Notes under the pieces: model-generated | The model's database searches: none | Seen by the model: only the letters and a program-made list of their open reading frames with translations | Told to the model about the DNA's origin: nothing | Part shown: piece after piece, positions 47,962 to 61,200 of the stretch | How positions within the stretch are numbered: the stretch's first letter is position 1 | Layout: each line of letters opens with the position of its first letter | Source: Watersipora subatra | Lineage: Eukaryota > Bryozoa > Gymnolaemata > Cheilostomatida > Watersiporidae | Reading direction: 5' to 3' | Length of the DNA stretch: 64,000 bases | Assembly (NCBI RefSeq): GCF_963576615.1 | Contig: NC_088710.1 | Span: 74,905,019 to 74,969,018, forward strand | Translations under genes and position numbers: made by a program

Positions 47962-47967
47962 AATAAA
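47962..47967 (+). terminator. Likely polyadenylation signal of the neuropeptide gene
   Basis: AATAAA lies 78 bp after the stop codon at 47884. Confidence 0.55.
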
Positions 47968-49289
47968 ATGAGTATTCAATACATTGCATTCATATTTTTC
48001 AGTTGTCAATAGTACTTAGAAAAAAGAAAATCATTACGCAATAATATAGACCATCATTAAATAAAATATGTTTGATGGAAATGACTACATATCAATATCA
48101 CAACAAAATAGAATGAACAAAACCATCACAGCCAATTTAATGCAGTATACATAAGACATGATAGAAAACATTTTTATTCTAGACATACAGCTGTACATTA
48201 AATCAAAACATGGTTTTTAAATTAAACAAGCCCTCAATATTTAATATTTATGACTGTGGGCGAGAAGGATCCTCTTGAGCAATACCTGGAAATATATAAT
48301 TAATACTTGGCGACTTCTGATCAAATGGAAAAGATGACTCTGTAAGGCGGCTGCCACAAGCCGTGTTTTCTATTCACCTTTAAAGAAAACATGGTGCCTG
48401 TGGAGAGATGAACAAGGACTTTGCTGGTCGATACTAGATTATAAATCTTTACATTCTTGGTGGTGAAGATGATGCTTCCAACATAAAACACACAACAACC
48501 TAAAACAATAGCTACAAATGATGTGCTATTGAAATAATACAATAAATGTTTGATTGTCCAATGTGCTGCTTTTGTTGATCAGTTGGGTTTCACATCTGTC
48601 TTCGGTTCACTGCTGAGCATGCGTGGAGCAAATTACAAACCTAACCAACTTGATGATTCAGCATACTGGTGCAGCGAGCAATTAGCCTTCGATAAAAGAA
48701 TAACAGAGAGCTTGCTGAACTTTAAAGTCTCCATCACCGGCCTTGATTTATCTTTGAAAGGGCCTTGAATTATCTTTGACATCTAGCCTTTGAATAGATA
48801 CTTGAGAAAGACTACAGAATACCGGAGACAGCAGGTGTATTCTGCTCAAACTCTAGTAATATTTTATCAAGAACATTACCCATAAAAAGCTTTTATATTC
48901 TTTGCATCTTCTTTGCAGCAATTTCGCTTTTCATTGCTTTCAAGAAACTTTTCCTTCAGCAGATGCTTTCACAGCAGCTTTCCTTAGCAGATCTTTTTGC
49001 AGCCACTCTAGCAGATATTGCAAATGATCATCTCTCCAAACCCTTAGGGACTTTAACATCCCTTTGCGCCACATATTCTAGGAATTGAAAAATATTTTAA
49101 GAACAGCATTAAATCTGACTTCATCTTGATTGGTGAGAGTCCTTTTTTATCAATAACATAAAACTGTCAGATTTTATCTCGAGCATTCCGCCGTCGATGA
49201 CAATAACACCAGAACTGGCGAGACTCCATGATGACAACAGAAAAAATTGCTGCACATACATTATGAAGGGGGAGAAATGCATATTGAGG
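47968..49289. other. Region between two convergent genes
   Basis: It should contain the 3' untranslated region of the minus-strand LENG8 gene. No further coding exon was recognised; the short ORFs at 48321-48542 and 48550-48768 have no supporting motif. Confidence 0.45.
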
Positions 49290-52200
49290 CTAACTTTGGG
49301 CAGAGGGGGGATTGAGTCCATTTTTGCATTCAATTTTGCAGCCATCAGAAGTAAGACTAGCTCCTTGTTCCAACAAGAACTTGTGAAACGAGTTCCTAGC
49401 TTCGTTGGAGTCATCATACCCCAATTCAGTCTGTACAAATTCTACAGTTAGCGTGGGCCGGTATCTGAACAACACATATATATAAGACATGGATTACAAA
49501 TGACAACAGCAAAGACCTATGGCATATTTTAATGAGTGAAGACCTGTGGCATCACTGTGAAATGCAGCAGTCCTGCAAAGAATCAGCGTGCAATAAGTTA
49601 CATAGTGACAACTAGGCATAAAAAAGTATACATTTCAGTATTAACCAAGGTTTGGCGAGCGAGCAAAAGACTCACATTTATTGCAAACAAGTTTACTATC
49701 GACTCCGTTGGCTGACTGTAAAAAAAAGTTTTTGCATACAAATTACATGATTAAACTCATATTAATACTATCTAATACAGTAAACTGTTAGGAACTAAAC
49801 TCACGTTAATACTATCTAATACAGTATACTGTCAGGAACTAAACTCATGTTAATACTACCTAATACAGTATACTGTTAGGAACTAAACTCATGTTAATAC
49901 TACCTAATATAGTATACTGTTAGGAACTAAACTCATGTTAATACTACCTAATACAGTAAACTGTCAGGAACTAAACTCATATTAATACTATCTAATACAG
50001 TATACTGTCAGGAACTAAACTCATATTAATACTATTTAATACAGTAAACTGTCAGGAACTAAACTCATATTAATACTATCTAATATAGTATACTGTCAGG
50101 AACTAAACTCACATTAATACTATCTAATACAGTATACTGTCAGGAACTAAACTCATATTAATACTATTTAATACAGTAAACTGTCAGGAACTAAACTCAT
50201 ATTAATACTATCTAATATAGTATACTGTCAGGAACTAAACTCACATTAATATCTAATACAGTAAACTGTCAGGAACTAAACTCATATTAATACTATCTAA
50301 TACAGTAAACTGTTAGGAACTAAACTCACGTTAATACTATCTAATACAGTATACTGTTAGGAACTAAACTCACGTTAATACTATCTAATACAGTATACTG
50401 TCAGGAACTAAACTCATGTTAATACTATCTAATACAGTAAACTGTCAGAAACTAAACTCATATTAATACTATCTAATACAGTATAATGTCAGGAACTAAA
50501 CTCATATTAATACTATCTAATACAGTATACTGTCAGGAACTAAACTCATATTAATACTATTTAATACAGTAAACTGTCAGGAACTAAACTCATATTAATA
50601 CTATCTAATATAGTATACTGTCAGGAACTAAACTCACATTAATACTATCTAATACAGTATACTGTCAGGAACTAAACTCATATTAATACTATCTAATATA
50701 GTATACTGTCAGGAACTAAACTCACATTAATATCTAATACAGTAAACTGTCAGGAACTAAACTCATATTAATACTATCTAATACAGTATAATGTCAGGAA
50801 CTAAACTCATATTAATACTATCTAATACAGTAAACTGTTAGGAACTAAACTCACATTAATATCTCATACAGTATACTGTCAGGAACTAAACTCATATTAA
50901 TACTATCTAATACAGTATAATGTCAGGAACTAAACTCATGTTAATACTATCTAATACAGTAAACTGTCAGGAACTAAACTCATATTAATACTATCTAATA
51001 TAGTATACTGTCAGGAACTAAACTCACATTAATATCTAATACAGTAAACTGTCAGGAACTAAACTCATATTAATACTATCTAATACAGTATAATGTCAGG
51101 AACTAAACTCATGTTAATACTATCTAATACAGTATAATGTCAGGAACTAAACTCATGTTAATACTATCTAATACAGTAAACTGTCAGGAACTAAACTCAT
51201 ATTAATACTATCTAATACAGTATAATGTCAGGAACTAAACTCACATTAATATCTAATACAGTAAACTGTCAGGAACTAAACTCATATTAATACTATCTAA
51301 TACAGTATAATGTCAGGAACTAAACTCATGTTAATACTATCTAATACAGTAAACTGTCAGGAACTAAACTCATATTAATACTATCTAATACAGTATAATG
51401 TCAGGAACTAAACTCACATTAATATCTAATACAGTAAACTGTCAGGAACTAAACTCATATTAATACTATCTAATACAGTATAATGTCAGGAACTAAACTC
51501 ATGTTAATACTATCTAATACAGTAAACTGTCAGGAACTAAACTCATATTAATACTATCTAATACAGTATAATGTCAGGAACTAAACTCATGTTAATACTA
51601 TCTAATACAGTAAACTGTCAGGAACTAAACTCATATTAATACTATCTAATACAGTATAATGTCAGGAACTAAACTCATATTAATACTATCTAATACAGTA
51701 AACTGTCAGGAACTAAACTCATATTAATACTATTTAATACAGTATAATGTCAGGAACTAAACTCATATTAATACTATCTAATACAGTATACTACTGTTAG
51801 GTGACGGGATGATTTAGTTTACTTATATGGAAATATTGTTTAACCTATCCGTTTCCATATTTTTATTTGAAAAGTAATCGGTATGATATTACTATACTCA
51901 TGACTGTATGCAGAGTTTACAGAGGTCCACCGTTTCAACTGGGAAGTGGCTATTAAGTTCCGAGGGTGAGATACATACACTTTAACCATTATCTTTAAAG
52001 CTTTCATCCTTTCGCGGGTTAGAAACATATCTATGACATAGCCCGACATTTTAGGAGCTTTACTGTAGAGCTTCAGCATTTGGTGGTAGTTGCTGAGAGA
52101 CCAAGCAGAGCGAAACGCAAGGGCAAAAGCAACACATGAATTCAACTTTTCTTCGGCTGTCAGGCTGGCAAGTGCGGAGATCATGTCTAAAGTAAAAAAA

Positions 52201-55200
52201 GGCAATAGTCAGGCAGAACGAGGCATGCCTGGAAAGGTAACCATGAGTTTGTGTCATAGGGAGAAGACCAATGCAAGCCATTGGACAAAGGATTCCAATT
52301 TCATTATAAACAATAGCAAGAGCAAGGGAGAGCGAGGGAGAATGCATAAGGCATAACTGTTGAGTACATTCAATTAGTACATGTCTACGTCTGCTCATAA
52401 GGGCACTCCTGGGACAAGGCATCTTCACAGTTAATTCACATTCAATTCGTCTGTGGCAAAGCTTACGATGCGGACAAGAGACATACTGTCTCCAAGGCTC
52501 GTAGGTGTGCACGATTAGCTATTGCAAAATTGATGGTCAGTTAGGAACATTTCTTTAGCACACGGGATTACAAAGCTAAAAACGGATATAAACATTTTTG
52601 AAGGTGGGCCCAAACTTGAATGCTAGTAGTGGCTTGTATCTATTTTTAGAATCACCTACACGCAAATAACTAAAGAGCGTGCTTACATTTCCTGGTAATT
52701 TTCATAGCAACGCTTCCACCGCATACACGCTGGAGCGCAGAAGCAATATTAATGAATGCGTTGGTTAAGGTGACACCCATCAGTGCTTTTAAACAAAAGA
52801 TATTTCAATGCATTTATATGAAACTTCAAAATGATAGGAAATCTTCACAATAATGTCATCACACCTTTTTTTAGTTAGAATATTGAAGCCAAAACATTGC
52901 TAGAAGTTATTAATAGCAGTCATTGTCTAGACTCTAGAAGCAACAAAAACAGCATATTGCAGACCTACAGCTGAGCCATCTTCGGCCAAGCTCAACAACG
53001 ACTGATTACTTCATACTATTATTTTCACCGCTCAGAGTTATTTACAAAATATAGCTTAGGGCAACAGAAGGCTCAAGACAAAACACTGATACATGAAAGC
53101 CATGAAAGGTTGGATGAGGCGACTACCATTTCCTCCTTATTGGCTAACTCTTTTCGCATCCTCTTTTTAGCTCCACCATCATTTGTTATATGTACATAAC
53201 AATAAATCAATAATGATAGTAATTATGTGGTAATTATGTTGTTGAGATATCCGTTTCTTTATTTGTTTGTAGTAAAAAAGCCAGCATTTCAAAATTTATG
53301 GACCGAAAATAGCTATCGGAACTGGCCTTTAACATTTTTGTCTCACTATACTTGTGCACAATAATAATGTCTCACTTTCACGGAGTATGTACCAGACCTG
53401 GCCGTATAGTTCCGACGGGTGAGCTTTGAATGAATATGAGAGCGAAGTTGAAGTAAGTTCTAAAACTCGTTTAACACGCATCCTATGGTTAGCCATCAAA
53501 ATATCGCTTTCCCTCTTGACGCACTTGAGAGAAACCGATGTGCAGGGTTATCTTTATTATACATACTACTACCCTGGCAGTCTGGTTCACCGTAAAAAAT
53601 CGTCAAGTGTGTCGATAAAGCACAGCTAACAAGTAGCTGCGCAACTATTCGGTGTCAGTGTTAGAATGTAGGCCGACCGATTAGATTTGAATGTCACAGG
53701 TTGGGTTATCATCTAAAGCTATCCTTTATCATAACCTTAAACCTTTCCAACAAATAGCTGAATGGACAGATAAACACCGCTCCTATTGTACATAGTAATG
53801 TCATATTTTTGTTTTACTTTATTTTAAACACAAAACATTGTTATTGTTTTCCTTTTGCAAAATAAACCTTGCTGTCGAGACTTGAAAAAAAACTCGAGGT
53901 AAATTGACATTAAAGGTGTGCGTTCTCCTCAACTCATTGTAAAACTACCGCAATCATCAACCATGAGCTAAGTGGCAGTGATAAGAAAAAGGAAAAAAGT
54001 TGTGGATATAAACCAAGAATACTACAGTTATGGTAGTCGTTAAATTAAAGACGTAAGTCTAGTCTTTTTCCTTTATGAAATACTGAAGGCGTGAGTTTGG
54101 GACGAGACTTAAGTTTTCAATTTAATGACTGTAACGTAACTGTAGTATTCTTGGTTTATATCGACAACTTTTCTATTTTTTTCTTATCACTTCCACTCAG
54201 TTCATGATCCATGATTCCGGCGATTTTATAATATGTTTACGAGGAACACGCATATCCGACATTCATTTACAACGATTTGTTTATTTTTCTAGACAGCAAA
54301 GTCTATTCTGCAAAGTAAAACTAATAAAAATATTTTATACGTCTACAATAAAGTAAAACAAAAATATATTTTTACTATAAAAAGAATGGTGTCTACATGT
54401 TCATCTTTTTATCTGTATTCAGGGGTCAAGGTTAGGAAATAAGATAGCTTTCGACGATACTCCCAACTCGTGACATTGAGGTTGGTAGAGTGACGCTGTA
54501 ACACCTGCAGAAATCGATCGTCTTTAAAGCTTCCAGCTCCTGCGAAGGTGACTCAGAGTTTTCTGAGCATCAAGTGGTTAAAGTTTGGGATAGACAGCTT
54601 ATGGTTAGAGCTGACAGGCGTCAACAGCGTTATGCTGCAGGGGATGATAAGGGAATGGAGGTAAATATATCTTTAACTTTGAGTCTGCTATATATATACT
54701 GTTGTGTTTACATTCAGATTATATTTCCTCGTTTGAGACTATAATGTAACTTCCTGTGCATGCGTGGTGATTCAGATGCACAGTGAGTTAGTTCTTGCTA
54801 CAAAATTAACGATGTCGGTTGTTAAATTGACTGCTTCTTAATTAATCAATAGCGTCTAGCAATATAATGGCTTAAATTGATGAACAAGTGTTAAATACGC
54901 TAAAGGTAATAATTTTAGTACTCATGAATACATTTACTAATTAATACAATTATAACTTTTTGCTATCACCAATCATCGTTTCATAAATTTTTTATCGTTC
55001 CACCTAGCTATAATATTTGCTTAAAATTTTCCTTGGCAGGTTTAGCTGGTAAATAAGATTCATGATTAGAATATATGTTTACTTCTCACTTGTAGAAAGT
55101 GAAGAAAATCGATTGATCAATGCTCATCTTTAACTTCCAGAAACAAAGCTTCGAATTGTTGGCTTGGCGTACTTATGCTTCGGTTAAACATTTATTCATT

Positions 55201-58200
55201 TTTAAATTACACTCGCAATCTATCCAACGCCCAATATGAGAGCTTTCAGTAGATACGCGTTAGAACAACATATCTATGAATGACATATATTTTTTACATT
55301 TGTTATATTGATTACAGGATGTTTATGTGATGCCACCAGCAGAGCAGCTGTGTTAGTCTGGAAACTACCATAAATGGGAAAGAGAGACCTGTGAGTGGCC
55401 ACGATGGATGTTTTTAATAAAAACTTTATGCCAAGATGAAAATTTTTTAGCTTGTAAAAATTATATAATAAAATAATATTGTTGAAGATAATGCAAAACA
55501 TGATTTGCAGAACATACTAAACACATCATAGCCCTCTTGCCACCTGTACTGAAATCTTGTCTGATAGATGGATTTATGAAGTGTAATCAGAGCTGTATTA
55601 ACAGATACCTTTGAATATCTCGACTCAATTCTAACGAACCAAATAATAAGAACTTAAAAAATTATATGCTTCACACTACTAAGTAAAAACAGGTAAGTCT
55701 ACGCTGCAAACTACCAACCAGTTGCAAGAATGGCTTTATTAACCCTTTGCCAGAATCGGTGGGTTGATTGGTTTCAAAGAAATTGATGTCTTGCGTTCAC
55801 TATTTCTGTGAACTCATAAAACCATTTGTTTTGTGCTTGAATCAACTAATCAAATGTGACCAGTTAATTTTTTTCTACAAATAGATACTAATAATGACTA
55901 GATAACGTTGACTATACATGACTTTTTTAGGGATGAAGTTGGTTTCGCCATATATTCAAACATACTCTTTTTAAAGATGCGGCTTACTTATTTTATCTCG
56001 TAACTAGTTTCCGGTGTGGGTAGCAACTGAGAACTTCGCTGATACAAAGGCTGCGGATGAAATAAATTAATTGGACGACATAATTACCGTAGACCGGCAG
56101 AATTGTAGTCGGTACTCAAATGTTTACACAGCATTTAGAAATAATATGACAAATTTTTAATTTCCCTCATTTAGACGTTTGAGACATTTATAATATTGTA
56201 TCTGTAGCTAGATTAAAAATTTTATACAAATACAAAATGAAATATATGCCAATAGAGCCACATTGGACTAGACTTTTATCGCAATAGTCGATGTGAATAC
56301 AAGAGATCAAGACAGATTGTTTCACTATATACATCATTTCGGGCAAGTCAGGGCACATCTTTTTTTCTGAGCATTTTACCGCGATCAATTTTTGTCGATT
56401 TTAATCTTCAAATATTTTTACAATGAGATCGCCTAAAACAACAAACAACATATCAACTGATAGAAAAAATCAATACGTTCTGTTAAAATTAACTAAAATT
56501 TGATGCAATCACATCTTTAAGTATTTATTAACCATTGTTTTGTTGACACATCTGACGATCTATCATGGCGAACTAAAATGTCATGAAAGTTGTATATATA
56601 TATATATAATAGACTAGGTGATGCCCAATTCATATAAATGTCTTTGCACTGAAAATTTATTTGTATTTAACATAGAACAGCAGTTACCATTCCAACTTTA
56701 AAACTTCATATCATGAGAAAAGTGTTTTGTGTGGTTTAACAGTCTCCCTGCCGTCCATGTACAAATTTATCTATCGGCCTACTGCCAGCTATCGGCTAAC
56801 TGCCAGCTATTGGCTAACTGCCAGCTATTGGCTAGCTGCCAGCTATTTTACCGAAGATTGCTGATTATGCTTCATGATACGTAAACAATTTTTTCAACTT
56901 CAAACTCTAGAATCAAACTCTATCTAGAATATTGTTGTTAGATATTTTATTTTGTTAACATGTTAAACAAATAGTGCTATGGCAAAAATTCAATATATCT
57001 ATACTTTGTGCATTGCTAAAGTTATGTGAACCTATGATCGCTACGAAGCTAAAACGATGCTCTACAATGTTCCTTACTCTTACAAAACTATTACTTTTAT
57101 CATCATCAGAGCCAGTGCTGCTACTTCAATTCTCTGTGTAATCACAAAACTCAGAATCTGAATTGGCTATAATGTCATCAACATAAGTAATTTTCTGTTT
57201 TCTAACTCGGGAGGTACTAACAAAACTTACACAAAAAATGTTAGTTTTCAAGTTGGAAACTCCTAAACAAAAATTTAAAATTACTTCATTATTATAGGCT
57301 AATTTTATAGAGAAATCTCCGAACAACACTGTCAATACCATAAAAGTCCTAAAGACTGTTGGTTATGTTGTCAACGAATAATAAATTAAGTTACTACGCA
57401 ATTGCTGGGAAAGTCGCAAAAATGTGTCTACGACAGTCGACCCATAGAAAACGCATAAATGCGTCTATGGCAGTGAAAGGGTTAAACAAATAAGATAAAA
57501 ACAAAACTGTGAAGGTTTTCAAACTTTTTCAAATTGTAATTTTCAAATGAAAAAAGTGATTTGTGCAGTTGAAATAAATTAAGAGAGTGAATAAAACAGG
57601 TGTAAAGGTGTTTAAATGTATAAGTGTGAACTCATTAGAGAGTAATGGCTAAATATAGTCTGCTTTGTTATGATTACAATTATTTGGTATACAATTATAT
57701 GATTTTAATTCGTTTCAGTGTTGGCATCGTAAGTCGAAAATGTCATATAGAGGGGTATAGAAACTCATAGTAATTATCTCATGCAAACGCCCCTTGGTAA
57801 AAATAATCAAAATTTTATTAACAAAACAATATATTAACCTTAGTAACTATATTGACCTACAGCAACTTTAGCATATTTAGTGGTCATGATCTGCAATAAA
57901 ATGTAACATTACGATGTACTATGTGCAGTAAGTACCGTGTAACATTTACTATAACTTATAAAAAATAACGCTGAACTGAAATAGCGAGCATAATATCTCT
58001 TTTAACATTGTGAGAAGGATTTCGGCAAATAACATATCGGCCTTTTGGTTATTTTGTCGTAATCAGTACACCGTCTGTCCAATTTTCATTTTGAGAGAAC
58101 TTTATGTTGACATTTGACGAAAAAGCATCGTGTTTTATACCCTAGGACACTTATATTTCGCTAGTATTTAGTTTCGTGAGTAGCACACAGAGTAAAATTT

Positions 58201-61200
58201 CGCTGCAACTTAATTTCGCAGCTCTGATGAGTGCGAAAATATAGTGATGTGAAAATAAATACAGTGGAACAAACAAATTAGATTCCTCAGGTCCGGTCCT
58301 CCAGTAAAAAAAGTTTTTGTATTTGCGACTAGTTTGTATTTGTAACCCGCAGGTATAAATGTATGGCAGAAATCGATAATTCAACGTGATCGCTTGCTGC
58401 CATTTGTTTCTTGGACTATCAATGACGTCTCGGTCCCTTCCGTCGTGACCGATATGGTACCGATATTAGATCTCAAGTATTTATAGCAAGCGATGGCCAT
58501 GGCACGTTTTGAGTTCACAATATTTCAAATTTAACAAAAAATCAAATACAGTACATGTCTCATAAAAAAAATAGATAACAACCAACTTCACAACCAGAAC
58601 TGTATAACATGGTTAGACCTGGTGAGGGTTGTTATCGTTTTTGGTTGGCAGTAAAATTCATCACTACAATAAGTATTATTTAATTGTATGACTTCACCTA
58701 CCAGACTTTCATCCTCATCAGTTACAAATTCGGTGACTAAACTGATATCATCATCTTCTTCGTTTGTCTTGGCTTTTCCAAAAAAACTTGTTATCTTAAT
58801 TTGCTTTGCCATGCTGCTCATTCGGTGTATTAACGAATTTACTAGAAATTTCCCAATGAGCTCAATCACACACAAAATTATCTGCATTTCTAATATCACG
58901 ATTTTGTTGTGGATATCAATGAACTACAGGGCCGTATTCCCTTGGACAGCTAGCCGGCTAAGACGCCCCAACTTTTTAGGAATTTCATAGTCCAACGGCT
59001 ATAGAAAGGCTTTTTATCGCTGTAGAATATCACTTTATTCGAAGCCATAGATACAAACATCAACTTTTAGTAGTTCTTAGGCGTCATTATTATCTTCATC
59101 AGCGGCAAAATATTCTTGTTAACGACTTTTATAAAGGTTTGCAAAATATCAAGTTTTAGCAAACATCTGCTTGCCCATATCCTACTTAATGAACTTGAAA
59201 TAAAATGGGCAAAAATGATCTTTGTTAAAACGCTTAAAAAAAAAAGATGTCTTCTTTCTGAGCTTTTTAACTGCATACAAGTTTTGCCTGTTTTAATTTT
59301 AAAATGTTTTGTCAGTCACATCAGCTAAAACAAAGCAAATCTCAAAAAATAGAAAAATGTTGATACTTGCCAATAAAATTTTTTAAAACTTCACGTGAGA
59401 GGCCCGGCTGAGGCCCTACATAAGAGAAACCTGTTGGGAGCTTACAGCACCCCCCCCCCTCCTTCTCCACACCCCAGATGTTCATAACTAGTCGTCTAAC
59501 ATTAGCCCCCCAACTTGCAACCAGTGAATACAGGCCTGTGTAGAACATAGCTATTTAATTTCGAATTTTCGCTAGTTCGTTATGATAGTTAAGTTTCGCG
59601 CATGAATTTTTCGCGTGATGATGACTCCGCGAAAACGCGAAAGTTAGATGCCGCGAATACTTAAGTGTCCTAGGGTATGGTAAGACGAAAAAGATCTTAT
59701 AACAGAAGAATTGTAACCGGAGTGCAGTGGATTAATTAAATTATTATTGCAGTGCACTGGATTAATTAATAATTTATCATGTGCAATCGCAAAAAGGATA
59801 TACAGTACATGGTAAGAGACAAGGATATACAGTACATGGTAAGAGACAAGGATATACGGTACATGGTAAGAGAAAAGGATATACAGTACATGGTAAGAGA
59901 AAAGGATATACAGTACATGGTAAGAGACAAGGATATACAGTACATGGTAAGAGAAAAGGATATACAGTACATGGTAAGAGAAAAGGATATACAGTACATG
60001 GTAAGAGAAAAGGATATACAGTACATGGTAAGAGAAAAGGATATACAGTACATGGTAAGAGAAAAGGATATACAGTACATGGTAAGAGAAAAGGATATAC
60101 AGTACATGGTAAGAGAAAAGGATATACAGTACATGGTAAGAGAAAAGGATATACAGTACATGGTAAGAGAAAAGGATATACAGTACATGGTAAGAGAAAA
60201 GGATATACAGTACATGGTAAGAGAAAAGGATATACAGTACATGGTAAGAGAAAAGGATATACAGTACATGGTAAGAGAAAAGGATATACAGTACATGGTA
60301 AGAGAAAATGGGTGTGATAAGAACGACTTGGCCTGGTGGTTACGCACGTTTGTAAGCAGACTTGATGTTTGAATGTTGTGAGTTCAAATCCAGTACGAAG
60401 GTGATTTTTCATTACTAATACTTTTTCGCTATAACTGGACAGATGAACAACAGACAGACAAACTTTGAGATATACAACATTTATAACACTATACGTACGG
60501 ATCTCTTTCTCACAAGTGCGGCGAGATATGTTACCATTCAAATCGAATTTGAGAAGTTATCCCATAATTGACACTTTTTATATGGAATTTTTTTACGTAG
60601 TACAGAACAAAAACTTTGCATAAATTTTTAATGTTATCTGGAATTTACGTTATGGGAAGTATACGTTAGAGCGTCTACTGTACAAGAAAACCTCAACATC
60701 ATCAGCACAAATACAGTCAAACCTTGATATCATCAGCACAAATACAGTCAAACCTTGATATCACCAACACAAATACAGTCAAACCTTGATATCATCAGCA
60801 CAAATACAGTCAAACCTTGATATCACCAACACAAATACAGTCAAACCTTGATATCATCAGCACAAATACAGTCAAACCTTGATATCATCAGCACAAATAC
60901 AGTCAAACCTTGATATCACCAACACAAATACAGTCAAACCTTGATATCATCAGCACAAATACAGTCAAACCTTGATATCACCAACACAAATACTTTCAAA
61001 CCTTGATATCACCAACACAAATACAGTCAAACCTTGATATCACCAACACAAATACAGTCAAACCTTGATATCATCAGCACAAATACAGTCAAACCTTGAT
61101 ATCATCAGCACAAATACAGTCAAACCTTGATATCATCAGCACAAATACAGTCAAACCTTGATATCATCAGCACAAATACAGTCAAACCTTGATATCATCA

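Larger units (their letters stand above)
55739..57485. mobile_element. Putative piggyBac-like TTAA element
   Basis: The ends are TTAACCCTTTGCCAGAATCG and, inverted, TTAACCCTTTCACTGCCATA, with TTAA at 55739-55742 and 57482-57485. The CCCTTT ends resemble the element at 21443-22139. No intact transposase is visible; a 71-codon minus ORF at 57126-57341 is unrecognised. A fragment of another repeat family (56385-56520) lies inside. Confidence 0.4.

Noticed and set aside
52060-52512. 150-codon minus-strand ORF with many Cys and His
   Set aside because: It overlaps the LENG8 exon in another frame and shows no zinc-finger spacing.
53100-53200. Minus-strand Lys/Arg-rich open stretch ([20 protein letters not shown]) considered as a LENG8 exon
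   Set aside because: The exons at 63059-63188 and 51979-52186 already join in phase with continuous family similarity, leaving no room for it.
59766-60541. Overlapping repeat proteins of 178-254 codons on both strands
   Set aside because: Artefact of the 27 bp repeat; no start context or unique sequence.
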